NCBI GenBank assembly: GCA_943787435.1
Contig: CALSMK010000025.1
Span: forward strand, 1 to 35,764
DNA length: 35,764 nucleotides
Direction: 5' to 3'
Origin: an uncultured Flavobacteriales bacterium
Lineage (GTDB): Bacteria; Bacteroidota; Bacteroidia; Flavobacteriales_D; Sanyastnellaceae
The notes beneath the pieces were generated by a model. That model was not told where the DNA came from, did not search any database, and worked only from the letters and a program-made list of their open reading frames with translations. The translations under genes and the position numbers were made by a program. Below, one piece after another: positions 9,194-17,557 of this stretch. How positions within the stretch are numbered: the first letter of the stretch is position 1; every line of letters starts with the position of its first letter.

Positions 9194-9925
9194 ATGGGGC
9201 AAGCACTTGGCACACAGGAGGCTCGATTACGGCAGAAACTGAGCAAGGGTTGCGCTCCATTGCGTTTTTTTGTTTGGGCCATGTTTATGGCTTTTGGAGC
9301 GGGTGAATCTGCACAAGCCCAAAAGGTCCAACTGGCTGTTCTTCAGTACAAAGGGGGAGGGGACTGGTATTCGAACCCAACCAGTGTTCCCAACTTGGTT
9401 CAGTTTTGCAACGAGGAACTCGACACACGCTTTGACGAGGAGGTGCCCTACGTAGAAGTGGGTTCTCCGGCATTGTTCAACCATCCGTTCGTTCACATGA
9501 CCGGCCACGGGAATGTGGTCTTTTCCCCATCAGAGGCTAGAAATTTGCGCACTTGGATGGAGGCTGGAGGATTCCTTCACATCAGTGACAACTACGGGAT
9601 GGACACCTATGTCAGGAAGGAGATGGAAAAGGTGTTTCCAGATTTGGATTGGGTGGAGTTGCCCTTTGAGCACCCGATTTATCACGGGAAATTTGACTTC
9701 AATGAGGGCTTGCCCAAAGTGCATGAGCACGATGGGAATGCGCCACAAGGCTTTGGCTTATTGCTGGACGGACGGCTCGTCTGCTATTTCGACGTGGAGG
9801 CTGACCTCGGAGATGGCTGGGAGGACTTCGCCGTCCATCGAGACCCAGAAGCAGTTCGCCGCAGGGCGCTAGAAATGGGGGCCAATTTGGTCTCTTTCGC
9901 CATGCAGGGCGGCCGCGACGACTAA
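9194..9925 (+). CDS. DUF4159 domain-containing exported protein
   Basis: This 243-residue protein matches the DUF4159 family by length and by GGGDWYSNPTSVPNL near the mature N-terminus, and by the glutamine-amidotransferase-like layout with FVHMTGHGNV and an EAGGFLHISDNYG stretch. A basic n-region and hydrophobic segment (about residues 22-42, ending SAQAQ) suggest a Sec signal peptide. The family has no established activity and often lies near MoxR/DUF58 genes, which are not seen here. ATG 9194 sits only 5 bases after TACCTTCG, a near -7 box. If that box is used, the message would be nearly leaderless, or the true start is the Met at residue 30 (9281). Its stop overlaps the end of the convergent DUF4389 gene. 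Confidence 0.85.
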   Translation: MGQALGTQEARLRQKLSKGCAPLRFFVWAMFMAFGAGESAQAQKVQLAVLQYKGGGDWYSNPTSVPNLVQFCNEELDTRFDEEVPYVEVGSPALFNHPFVHMTGHGNVVFSPSEARNLRTWMEAGGFLHISDNYGMDTYVRKEMEKVFPDLDWVELPFEHPIYHGKFDFNEGLPKVHEHDGNAPQGFGLLLDGRLVCYFDVEADLGDGWEDFAVHRDPEAVRRRALEMGANLVSFAMQGGRDD

Positions 9926-10237
9926 AACAGCGCAGCGTTTAGTGTATCTCCTTTCCTGTAAAGGGGGGTAGTCGGTGCTCATGAAGAGCAAGTAGGTGGT
10001 GATCCGTGTATCCCACCGCATTTGCTCCACGAACCAATTGAACCAGCGTTCTGGGTAACGCTTGGTGAACAGGATGGACCAGAAGGTGAGGAACAACAGC
10101 AGGCTGCCCAGCGCGCTCACGAAAAAGAGCGCGATGGCGTGCGGAAGCACCAATTAGAAAGCGCCGAAAAAACTGCGGAGCAGCAATTCCTTGCGTGAGT
10201 AGGCTTCTTGTCTTTGGATGTTGAAGATGACAGCCAT
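9922..10237 (-). pseudogene. DUF4389-like membrane protein, broken by an in-frame TAA and a frameshift
   Basis: From ATG 10237 the frame reads MAVIFNIQRQEAYSRKELL and continues to a TAA at 10154-10156 (codon 28). The same frame then resumes with LVLPHAIALFF, a hydrophobic segment, and the DUF4389 signature ILFTKRYPERWFNWF...RWDTRITTYLLF...DYPP. After DYPP a run of six G (9963-9968) appears one base too long. With five, the protein would end YRKGDTLNAALF and stop at 9922-9924, exactly against the DUF4159 stop. In the frame as given, translation runs on to 9869. The family is a small integral membrane protein of unknown role. It lies 37 bases after the M61 gene as the last operon member. Two lesions in 300 bp mean either a true pseudogene or consensus errors. 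Confidence 0.72.
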
Positions 10238-10274
10238 GCGGTGGAGGGTTTCGGTTCAGTGCGAAGAAGGTGCG

Positions 10275-11957
10275 TCACCCGGGCAGGACTTCCAAACTTG
10301 GGCGAGAGAAGTATCCTGTGTCAGAGGGCATGGCGATGCTGTGTTCTTCAGGATGGACGGTGTCCCTGAGCCAAGAGATGTGCAATTGATCGCCGACCTC
10401 CTTGTGGGACGAAACGACATCGCCGTGACGCATTCCAACCTTCCACGCCGGACTGCTCGGCCAGCATACTTTGACTTCTATCCGGCCTTCGCGTCCTTTA
10501 CCGCAGAGCGCGCCGCAGCGGGCCAAAGGGTCCGAGTGTGACCTGAGAGTCGCTTGAATCCCTTGGTAAAGGAGGGCGTCCACCAGCGCCGGCCAGGTGT
10601 CATCAGTGCCATCACAATGTGCGCTTCGCAAGTCCAAGATGTCTTGGGCGCCTTCAGGACCACGTGCGCTTGCCCTGCGAGCGAGTGTGGACCACCACGT
10701 GTTTTCGTCTAAGCTGCGGTTGCCACTGGGGCTTGCCAGTTCCGCCACCGCGTCGACCAGCCATCCTCCACCTGCGCGGTTCAGAGCGACATCGCACAAG
10801 AAAGCCAGGACAGCGCCCTCCACGTAGATGTTGCCACGTCGATGTGGAACGCCCAAGATGTAACCGTCTAGCCAGGTGTCGTAGCTGCTGTCCGCCACCG
10901 AGGTTTCGAGTCGACCTGGATTCCAGAGGTGACGGGTCAGCAGTTTTTCGAACCGCCGAAGCCACCCGGCCATGTCGATCACTCCAGACTCGAGCAAGAA
11001 CAGGTCTCCCAAATAAGTCGTGACTCCTTCTGCGACGTAGCCCAGGCGGCTCGGGCTGGGCTCTCCAAAATTGTAGGGCACCCATTCCGATGGCCTCAAC
11101 CATTTCACGTTCCAAGTGTGCACCAATTCATGGCTTGCGATGTCAATGACTTCCTCCATTCCGGGCGATGGACCATCTTCATCGTATGTCAACTGTTGGG
11201 AGGGACCCCAAGCAATGACGGTGGATGCTTCATGCTCCACACCATGGCGGGCCTGGAAATCAGGGAACAGGTACAGAAAATGATAGTCCGAGCAAGGCAG
11301 CCAGCCGAATGCATTGAGCTGGCATTCCGTGAATTGCGCGTGGGCTTGGACAAAAGCACTGTCATCGAAATGCCGCTCGCCCCAAACATGCACGTGGAAG
11401 GTGTGTCCATTGAGGATGTACTCATCGTGCCATAAATCGCTGGCGGGAGCTGCAATCCAAGGGCTGTCCATCAAGTGCTGTGTTCCTTGTGCCAGCAGCA
11501 CGGGGCCATCTGTGGTGGACTTGTGGTCCAAGGCAGTGGCGATGGACCAGTCATTGGGGACATCGGCCAGTAGGATTTCCATGTTTTGCTCGGCCAGAGC
11601 AGGATGGTGGGGGAACAGATTGACCGGGTTCACATAAAGGAGTGAGTCATCCGACCATGTGTTGCCCGCATCAAGGCGGCAGGCGGTGTATCGGAAGCGG
11701 ACTTGAACTTGCTGCCCTTCAGAGTCTTGGTGGCAACGCCAAATGTGCAAGTCCGTTTTGGACAAGGGCGTCCAAGAGCCATGGACGAGCTGTTCCATTT
11801 GGCGGATGCGCTGTCCAAAGTCGCCTCGCTCATAGCGGCCTGGTCGCCACATCGGAATGTGAACTTCAGGACATCCGTCAGGGAAAGTGGTGGTGATCAG
11901 AAGCTCGTGTCGTCCATCGCGGTCAATGCGGTGGTGGATGGGGCGTGGAGTGCTCAT
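10275..11957 (-). CDS. M61-family metallopeptidase (glycyl aminopeptidase-like)
   Basis: This 560-residue protein carries the M61 zinc site HELVH (276-280) in the family context HTWNVKWLRP, with the third ligand in AEGVTTYLGD (Glu310). Residues 1-200 form the usual beta-rich N-terminal domain. The C-terminal 100 residues look like a degenerate PDZ domain (SSPAWKVGMRHGDVV). No signal peptide is evident, so a cytoplasmic location is likely, although many relatives are exported. M61 enzymes remove N-terminal residues, with a preference for Gly or Ala in characterised members; the substrate here is unknown. Its ATG overlaps the stop of the PafA-like gene by ATGA (11954-11957), showing translational coupling. 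Confidence 0.9.
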   Translation of the reverse strand: MSTPRPIHHRIDRDGRHELLITTTFPDGCPEVHIPMWRPGRYERGDFGQRIRQMEQLVHGSWTPLSKTDLHIWRCHQDSEGQQVQVRFRYTACRLDAGNTWSDDSLLYVNPVNLFPHHPALAEQNMEILLADVPNDWSIATALDHKSTTDGPVLLAQGTQHLMDSPWIAAPASDLWHDEYILNGHTFHVHVWGERHFDDSAFVQAHAQFTECQLNAFGWLPCSDYHFLYLFPDFQARHGVEHEASTVIAWGPSQQLTYDEDGPSPGMEEVIDIASHELVHTWNVKWLRPSEWVPYNFGEPSPSRLGYVAEGVTTYLGDLFLLESGVIDMAGWLRRFEKLLTRHLWNPGRLETSVADSSYDTWLDGYILGVPHRRGNIYVEGAVLAFLCDVALNRAGGGWLVDAVAELASPSGNRSLDENTWWSTLARRASARGPEGAQDILDLRSAHCDGTDDTWPALVDALLYQGIQATLRSHSDPLARCGALCGKGREGRIEVKVCWPSSPAWKVGMRHGDVVSSHKEVGDQLHISWLRDTVHPEEHSIAMPSDTGYFSRPSLEVLPG

Positions 11958-13642
11958 TCGTCAAAGAGGTCCAACATGGGCTGTCCTGTGGTGGCGCTGG
12001 GTCTGGGAAAGCCAAGGAGTGCAGACAGGGTAGGAGCGATGTCCCGAATGGCTGTTCGGCGGTAGGACCGTTGGTCTTTTGGAATTCCTGGGCCCATGAT
12101 CAGGAATGGAACGTGGGTGTCGTATGCGTACGGACTGCCGTGACTGGTTCCAGTTCTGCTGTATTCCAAAAACCCGGGCTTGAGCATGACCACAATGTCA
12201 CCGGAGGCTTTGGCGTGCCATCCCCTTTGGACATTGGCTTCGGCGCCTTCGCTAAAACTGGAGGAGCGCAAGTCTTGCGCTGTCAGTGTGCGTTGGACTT
12301 CTTCGAACTGTTCTGCAACGTGGGCCACAAATCGGGCCATGTCATGGGCGTTCAGTTGGGCTTCATGGATGGTGGGGCGATTCAGAAAGAATTGATCGTT
12401 TTCGTATTTCAGAATCAAATCGGAACGCCCATATCGGGTGAGCAGAGCGCTGTCAACCATGGCTTTCATCGGCTCGGGATTCCAGTAGTCTACGGGCAGT
12501 CCTCGCGACTTTTCAATGCCTGGAACCGTCACAGCGCCGTGGTCTGCGGTCAGAAAGGCAAGCCATTGGCCTTTGCCCACCTGGTCGTCCAGCGCGTCGA
12601 ACAATCGGCCCAAGTCTGCATCAAGGCGCAGATAGGTGTCCTCTGTTTCCATGGCATGGGCGCCAAACTTGTGCCCCACATAGTCCGTGCTGCTGAATGA
12701 CAAGGCCAGTACATCTGGAACGCCGTCCAAGCCCAACTCTTCCTCTCGCATGGCTTGAATTCCAAAGTCCACAAGCAATGAGTTGCCCATGGGTGTTCCT
12801 TTGATGATGTCCTTTCCACCATTTTCATCCGCCAATTTTGAAATGTCGTACGGAAGGGTGGGTCTATCTGAGTTTTTCCATTTTCCTTCATAAGGATTGT
12901 TGTCCTTCATGCAGGACTGGTACGTTTCTGGTGCATTCATGAGGCTCCAGCCTCCATTTATGTAGTCTTCAGTGGCGTTAGACTCATTGAATTCAATGAC
13001 CCAATTCGGCAAAGATTCCATGTAATGATTGCTGGTGATAAAATCTCCGTTAACAAGCCAGTAAGCGGCGTTGGCCGCATGGCCAGCCGGAAGGATGGCG
13101 CCGCGGTCTTTCATGCTGGCACCAATGATTTTTGGTGCCCTTCCATTGCGTTGGGTGAAGTGCAGTTTGAGTTCATCTGCCCAGGTGCTCGAGGCCATTC
13201 TGTGAGGAGACATTTGCCCTTTGCTGCCGATGTCAGTGTTGGGCATTCCAACGGCAAGTGTGGATGCGTCCTCCGCGCAATAGACACTTCGGCTTTCAGC
13301 ACGTGAATACCAATTGTTGCCTATGATTCCATGTACAGCGGGGGTGGTTCCTGTGGCAATGCTGGCGTGCCCTGGCCCAGTGTAGGTTGGCGCATAGGAG
13401 AAGTGATGGTCCATCGCGGCAAAGCCCTCATCGTAAAAGCGCCGGAATCCATCCTCGCCAAAACCTTCGTTGTACCGAGTGAGATAGTCGGCTCGCATTT
13501 GGTCCACCGTGATGGCCACAATGAGTTTTGGAGGCAGGCCTTTTTTGGTCTCTCCTTGGGGGGCTTGGGCCATGGCAGCATGGGCTGCGAAGAGCAAGAC
13601 AAGGCAGATTCCTTGCCAAGGAGAAGGGGAGTTCAGAGGCAT
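11954..13642 (-). CDS. PafA-like periplasmic alkaline phosphatase
   Basis: From ATG 13642 the 562-residue product begins with a signal peptide (MPLNSPSPWQGICLVLLFAA, cleavage near AMA-Q). VDQMR (Asp47) and TYTGPGHAS (nucleophile Thr88) match the calcium-independent, Zn-dependent PafA phosphatases of flavobacteria, as do GIIGNNWY and YCAEDAS. Later metal ligands lie in SSTDYVGHKFG, TADHG and AYDTHVPFL. PafA hydrolyses phosphomonoesters in the periplasm to release phosphate, and the neighbours suggest general phosphate or phospholipid metabolism. The frame is open to 13753, but that extension overlaps fluC and lacks a signal sequence, so 13642, 23 bases after the fluC stop, was chosen. It overlaps the M61 gene by 4 bases. 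Confidence 0.92.
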   Translation of the reverse strand: MPLNSPSPWQGICLVLLFAAHAAMAQAPQGETKKGLPPKLIVAITVDQMRADYLTRYNEGFGEDGFRRFYDEGFAAMDHHFSYAPTYTGPGHASIATGTTPAVHGIIGNNWYSRAESRSVYCAEDASTLAVGMPNTDIGSKGQMSPHRMASSTWADELKLHFTQRNGRAPKIIGASMKDRGAILPAGHAANAAYWLVNGDFITSNHYMESLPNWVIEFNESNATEDYINGGWSLMNAPETYQSCMKDNNPYEGKWKNSDRPTLPYDISKLADENGGKDIIKGTPMGNSLLVDFGIQAMREEELGLDGVPDVLALSFSSTDYVGHKFGAHAMETEDTYLRLDADLGRLFDALDDQVGKGQWLAFLTADHGAVTVPGIEKSRGLPVDYWNPEPMKAMVDSALLTRYGRSDLILKYENDQFFLNRPTIHEAQLNAHDMARFVAHVAEQFEEVQRTLTAQDLRSSSFSEGAEANVQRGWHAKASGDIVVMLKPGFLEYSRTGTSHGSPYAYDTHVPFLIMGPGIPKDQRSYRRTAIRDIAPTLSALLGFPRPSATTGQPMLDLFDE

Positions 13643-13665
13643 GAGCAATGGGCTGGGCTGTGAAT

Positions 13666-14046
13666 TTAGCGACGCATGGCCGCTGCAATGCAGGCAAAAG
13701 TGATCAGGCAGCCCAAAACATTGATGCCAATGTTGGCGACAGCCCAAGACCATTGGCCTTCCATAATGAAGCGGTGGTTGTCTGCACTAAAAGTGCTGAA
13801 GGTGCTGAATCCGCCACACAAACCAATGGCCAAGGCCGCGGGCAAAACATGGCCATCGGGCCAGCGTTCTGTCAGGCGGAGAGTGACCCACGCGAGAATG
13901 GCAGTTGCGGCCAGGTTGGCAGCGAGTGTGCCGAGGGGAAGTGTGGAACGGCCATTGAGCCAAATTCCAAGCAGGTGCCGGAGTACGGAGCCAGTTCCGC
14001 CGCCCAAAAAGATGCCGATGATGAAGGGGATAGAGGCGGAGTTCAT
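13666..14046 (-). CDS. fluC: Fluoride ion channel FluC (CrcB)
   Basis: The 126-residue product is a four-helix membrane protein typical of FluC/CrcB. It shows the N-terminal GGGTGSVLRH motif (15-24), the conserved Asn in GTLAANLAA (Asn44) and the pore-lining GGFSTFSTFS (78-87). Dimers export fluoride passively and protect enzymes such as phosphatases and enolase. ATG 14046 was chosen because it overlaps the PAP2 stop as ATGA and gives the family length; the longer frame to 14103 only adds residues inside the PAP2 gene. No fluoride riboswitch was seen ahead of the operon, and the gene lies between two phosphatase genes. Confidence 0.95.
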   Translation of the reverse strand: MNSASIPFIIGIFLGGGTGSVLRHLLGIWLNGRSTLPLGTLAANLAATAILAWVTLRLTERWPDGHVLPAALAIGLCGGFSTFSTFSADNHRFIMEGQWSWAVANIGINVLGCLITFACIAAAMRR

Positions 14047-14621
14047 GGCTCTGGCTTGAAAAGTTTGAAGCGGTGTGAAACTTGAAAAATGGCGCATGCC
14101 CATCCTACCCCAAACAACGCTCCTAACACAATGTCAGCCGGATAATGAACGCCGAGATAGATTCTGGTCCAGCTCACAATGGCGGCCCACAGCCACAGCC
14201 ATCGCCAGGAATGGCCACCAAAAAGAAGGATGGCCAATGTGGCGATTCCAAAGGTGTTTGCAGCGTGTGAAGACACCATTCCAAAGGATCCTCCTCTGTA
14301 AAATTTTCCGTCGTTCTGGGTGTGTAGAATGAGCTGTTCGGACAAGTTGGGGTTGTGGGAAGGCCTCAGCCTTTCAAACCCCGGCTTCATCAATCTGCTG
14401 CTGATCGCATCTGTTCCGCCTATACAGGCCAAGAACAACCCCAGGCCGAGCAGGCCTTTGCGAAGGTCTCGTTGGCGCATGAGTTTGACCAGAACCAAAA
14501 GGACCACGGGGAAGGTGGTCCATTTGGCTGTGAGAATCCATGCAGCGTTTTGCATCCACAATGGGTTGCCATTGAGCCACAGGAGCAAAGCCTCGTCCCA
14601 GGCTTGCAAGGTGTCGATCAT
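14043..14621 (-). CDS. PAP2-family membrane phosphatase
   Basis: This 192-residue protein has about five membrane helices and the three PAP2 motifs: KPGFERLRP (79-87), a variant second motif SSHAAN (117-122; usual form PSGH) and SWTRIYLGVHYPADI (150-164) with the catalytic His and Asp. Such enzymes dephosphorylate phosphatidic acid, undecaprenyl diphosphate or lipid A at the outer face of the inner membrane; the sequence does not distinguish these. It is coupled to the acyl-CoA synthetase upstream and to fluC downstream by ATGA overlaps, which favours a lipid substrate (inference). Confidence 0.92.
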   Translation of the reverse strand: MIDTLQAWDEALLLWLNGNPLWMQNAAWILTAKWTTFPVVLLVLVKLMRQRDLRKGLLGLGLFLACIGGTDAISSRLMKPGFERLRPSHNPNLSEQLILHTQNDGKFYRGGSFGMVSSHAANTFGIATLAILLFGGHSWRWLWLWAAIVSWTRIYLGVHYPADIVLGALFGVGWACAIFQVSHRFKLFKPEP

Positions 14622-16402
14622 GCCCCGTAGATGGCCTCAATCAGATGTCCATACTTCGCCAGAATTGGCTTTCTCTTCAGCTTCAAAGTGGGGGTGAGTT
14701 CGCCTCCGTCAATGGAGAATGCGGCAGGGAGAACTTGAATTTTCTTGATGCGCTCCCAAGAGGCGAAGGGTTCCATGAGTCTATGGATGTCTTCCATGAT
14801 GCGGTCACAAATCTCCTGATCTTCAGGAACGTCTGATGCTGCAGGGCAGGGCCGGTCATGCCGACGGCACCATTCTTCGAGCACTGCCATGTCGGGAACC
14901 ACCAAGGCCGCGGGGTGCTTTCTTCCTTCTCCAATCACCATCACCTGTTCGACCAGGCGAGATGCTTTGATGGCGTTCTCCAGCAACTGAGGGGCAACGT
15001 ATTTGCCTCCAGAGGTTTTGAACATCTCTTTTTTGCGGTCGGTGATGCGGAGAAAGCCGTCTTCAATCACACCAATGTCTCCTGTATGGAACCATCCATC
15101 GCTCATCACCTCGGCCGTTTTTTCGTCGTCCTTGTAGTAGCCAATCATGGTTTGGTGACCCTTGACCAGGATTTCGCCATCCTCCGCGATTTGAACTTCG
15201 GTGTCTTCGATGAGTTTGCCGACGGTGCCGATTCTGAGCATGTCGGGTGAATTCAGGCTGTTGACGGAAACCACAGGGGAGGTCTCAGTGAGTCCATAGC
15301 CTTCATAAACGGGGATGCCTGCGCCATTAAAGAACCGAGCCAGTCTGGGCGCCAAGGCGGCAGACCCGCAGGCCACAGCCATGATCTGCGTCAACCCGAG
15401 TGCCTCTTTCACTTTGTCGAACACGAGTTTACGGGCGATGCCGAGTTTCCATTCATAGAACCCGCCATTTCTTCCATCGGGCTCCCAGGCCAAGGCCAAT
15501 CCAACGGCCCAATTGAAAATGGCCGATTTGACTCCGCCAGCATCTCTGCCTTTGGCGACAATGGCGTCGTGGAACTTTTCCAACAGACGGGGCACTGCAG
15601 TAAACATGTGTGGTTTTGCTGCGGCCAAGTCGTCTTTTACGGTTTCCAAGCTCTCGCCAAAATGGATGATGGCTCCCTCGTACATGTACAGGTAGTGAAG
15701 CATCCGCTCAAAAATGTGGCAAACTGGCAAAAAGCTCAGGACACGGTACTCCGTTCCGGGTTCGCGCTCTGGCAAACGGGGAACACTGTGTAGTGCATTT
15801 TGGGCAATGTTCTTGTGGGTCAGCATGACCCCCTTTGGACGTCCAGTGGTGCCGGAGGTGTAAATGATGGTCGCCATGTCGGTTTCCAAAACAGCATCGC
15901 GACGGGAATCCAATGTGGATTGATGTTCCGTTCCCGATTTGCCGGCTTCCAAAACCTCGCTCCAGTGTCGGGCACCATTCACCTTTTCAAAGGTGAAAAC
16001 GGCTTCCAATGAGGGGACCTGATCCAAGATGGAAGACACCTTGGCATGCAGCTCCGCGTTCGAGACAAAGCAGAAACGGCTTTCGCTGTGGTTCAAGATG
16101 TACACGTAATCCTCCGCTGTCATGGTGGGGTAGATGGGGACATCGATGCCGCCAGCTTGAAGGGTTCCGTGGTCCATCAAGTTCCACTCACAACGGTTGT
16201 TGTGTGAAATCAAGGCGATTTTGTCTCCCGGGTTGAGCCCCATAGCAATGAGTCCAAGCGAGACTTGGTCCATTTCATTGACAAACTGCGCTGTTGAGTA
16301 AGAGACCGGATTGCCCTCATTGGGCATGGTCATCATGAGGTCCAACGGGTTGTTGGTCAGCTGATAGCGTGGAAAATCGAAGAGCCGTGTGGGTTGTTGC
16401 AT
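14618..16402 (-). CDS. Long-chain acyl-CoA synthetase (AMP-forming)
   Basis: This 594-residue enzyme belongs to the adenylate-forming superfamily, FadD15-like subgroup. It activates fatty acids to acyl-CoA through an acyl-AMP intermediate. Visible motifs are the P-loop TIIYTSGTTGRPKGVMLTH (near 200), YGLTETSPVVSVN (near 380), and TGDIGVIEDGFLRITDRKK followed by SGGKYVAPQ. It ends TLKLKRKPIL...IEAIYG, as in the family. ATG 16402 gives the typical start MQQPTRLFDFPRYQL; the frame is open to 16450, but that extension is not conserved in type and would leave no promoter space before the divergent gene at 16460. It is the first gene of a six-gene operon ending at 9922. Confidence 0.95.
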   Translation of the reverse strand: MQQPTRLFDFPRYQLTNNPLDLMMTMPNEGNPVSYSTAQFVNEMDQVSLGLIAMGLNPGDKIALISHNNRCEWNLMDHGTLQAGGIDVPIYPTMTAEDYVYILNHSESRFCFVSNAELHAKVSSILDQVPSLEAVFTFEKVNGARHWSEVLEAGKSGTEHQSTLDSRRDAVLETDMATIIYTSGTTGRPKGVMLTHKNIAQNALHSVPRLPEREPGTEYRVLSFLPVCHIFERMLHYLYMYEGAIIHFGESLETVKDDLAAAKPHMFTAVPRLLEKFHDAIVAKGRDAGGVKSAIFNWAVGLALAWEPDGRNGGFYEWKLGIARKLVFDKVKEALGLTQIMAVACGSAALAPRLARFFNGAGIPVYEGYGLTETSPVVSVNSLNSPDMLRIGTVGKLIEDTEVQIAEDGEILVKGHQTMIGYYKDDEKTAEVMSDGWFHTGDIGVIEDGFLRITDRKKEMFKTSGGKYVAPQLLENAIKASRLVEQVMVIGEGRKHPAALVVPDMAVLEEWCRRHDRPCPAASDVPEDQEICDRIMEDIHRLMEPFASWERIKKIQVLPAAFSIDGGELTPTLKLKRKPILAKYGHLIEAIYGA

Positions 16403-16459
16403 CTCAGGTAGAGGTTCAAGAGGTCCCAATGTAATGCGTTGCTGTTGCACTTTCGCGCT

Positions 16460-16933
16460 ATGGACACGTCTGTTCCTTCCGATCCAAGAGACTCATGGCC
16501 GGAGTTGGCCTTTCAATCCTCGGTTTTGCCCGTTGAGTTGAGGAATGGACGTTGGGAAATTCGATGTGCCATTCGAAAAAAATGGCTCGCATTGGAGCCC
16601 GAGGAGTGGGTCAGGCAGCATTTGGTGTTGTCTCTGGTGGACCTTGGATGGCCGATTTCGAGAATGGTTTTGGAGCACCCTGTTCGGTTTGGACAGGTGG
16701 ACGGAAGGGTGGATGTGGCTTGTTTTGATCGAAACGGACACGTGGTTCTCGCAGTTGAGGTCAAGGCTCCGCAGGTGGCGTTGGATCAAAAAGTCGCCGA
16801 TCAAGTGTCTCGATATGACCTGGCTTTGGGGTGCCGTTGGTTGATGATAACCAATGGGTTAAGGTCAGCAGTTTGGCTTCGGGATGAGGGGGGGGAATGC
16901 CAGCCACATCGAGCTTGGCCCACCCCAAAATGA
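16460..16933 (+). CDS. Orphan HsdR N-terminal-type protein (PD-(D/E)XK fold)
   Basis: This 157-residue protein resembles the small HSDR_N_2 proteins of Bacteroidota rather than a full restriction subunit. The nuclease-like core is GRVDVACFDRNGHVVLAVEVKAP, in which Asp and the E-V-K pair fit the PD-(D/E)XK site, followed by DQVSRYDLALGCRWLMITNG. No HsdM, HsdS or helicase part is present nearby, so a working restriction system is not supported. In related genomes such a gene lies near holA, as here with two genes between. ATG 16460 was preferred to the in-frame ATG at 16439 because it clears the opposite gene. Its function is unknown. Confidence 0.8.
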   Translation: MDTSVPSDPRDSWPELAFQSSVLPVELRNGRWEIRCAIRKKWLALEPEEWVRQHLVLSLVDLGWPISRMVLEHPVRFGQVDGRVDVACFDRNGHVVLAVEVKAPQVALDQKVADQVSRYDLALGCRWLMITNGLRSAVWLRDEGGECQPHRAWPTPK

Positions 16934-17041
16934 ACCGGACAGTTGGGGGCTGTGGAATAAAGTGGATGAAATGTGGGAAAGCCACGTGAACCGGGTCGTT
17001 TGAAAGCGTCTCAAGAAGTTTGTGTTGGGTATTTTTCGGGC

Positions 17042-17557
17042 ATGGAACCGAAGGACATCTTGGCCATTTCTGGCAAACCGGGGCTTTATAAAGTGCTCAA
17101 CACCACCCAAAGGGCCATTGTCGTAGAACCCCTGGGGTCCGGCAAGCGGACGGCTGTGCCTTCGTCGGCTCGCGTATCGAGCTTTGAAGACATCAGCATC
17201 TTCACTTACGAAGAGGACCTGCCTTTGTCCGGCGTTTTGAACACCATGTTCGAGCTCCTGAAAGGACAAGAGGCTCCATCTTCCAAGAGCACCCACGATG
17301 AACTGAGGGAGTTTGTGACGCAAGTGGTTCCCGAATTGGACCAGGAGCGGGTGTATCACAGCGATCTCAAAAAGCTCTGTTCTTGGTACAACGCCTTGGT
17401 TTCCTTGTCCTTGTTGCCATTTGGCGAGGCGGCTGAAGAGCCGGCTGAGGAGGGGGAGCCTGCAGAACACGCATCCAGTGAAGGTGAATCGGCAGAGCCT
17501 GTGGTGGAGGAAGAGACGGAGACCGCCGAGTCTGAAGAAGAAACTGGAGAGGCATGA
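17042..17557 (+). CDS. DUF5606 domain-containing protein
   Basis: The 171-residue product starts MEPKDILAISGKPGLYKVL, the characteristic opening of the Bacteroidota DUF5606 family. It continues with ISIFTYEEDLPLSGVL and a helical region to about residue 125. The last 45 residues are a low-complexity Glu/Ala tail (EEPAEEGEPAE and similar), likely disordered. No signal peptide or membrane segment is seen, so it should be cytoplasmic. Its function is not established. The open frame begins at 16973, but ATG 17042 matches the family start. Its stop overlaps the next gene by ATGA, so it is co-translated with the dehydrogenase. Confidence 0.88.
   Translation: MEPKDILAISGKPGLYKVLNTTQRAIVVEPLGSGKRTAVPSSARVSSFEDISIFTYEEDLPLSGVLNTMFELLKGQEAPSSKSTHDELREFVTQVVPELDQERVYHSDLKKLCSWYNALVSLSLLPFGEAAEEPAEEGEPAEHASSEGESAEPVVEEETETAESEEETGEA

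Noticed and set aside
13643-13753. N-terminal extension of the PafA-like protein
   Set aside because: It overlaps fluC, is rich in Cys, His and Gln without order, and would bury the signal peptide.
16460-16933. Type I restriction-modification system
   Set aside because: Only a small HsdR_N-like protein is present; there is no methylase, specificity subunit or helicase domain in the window.
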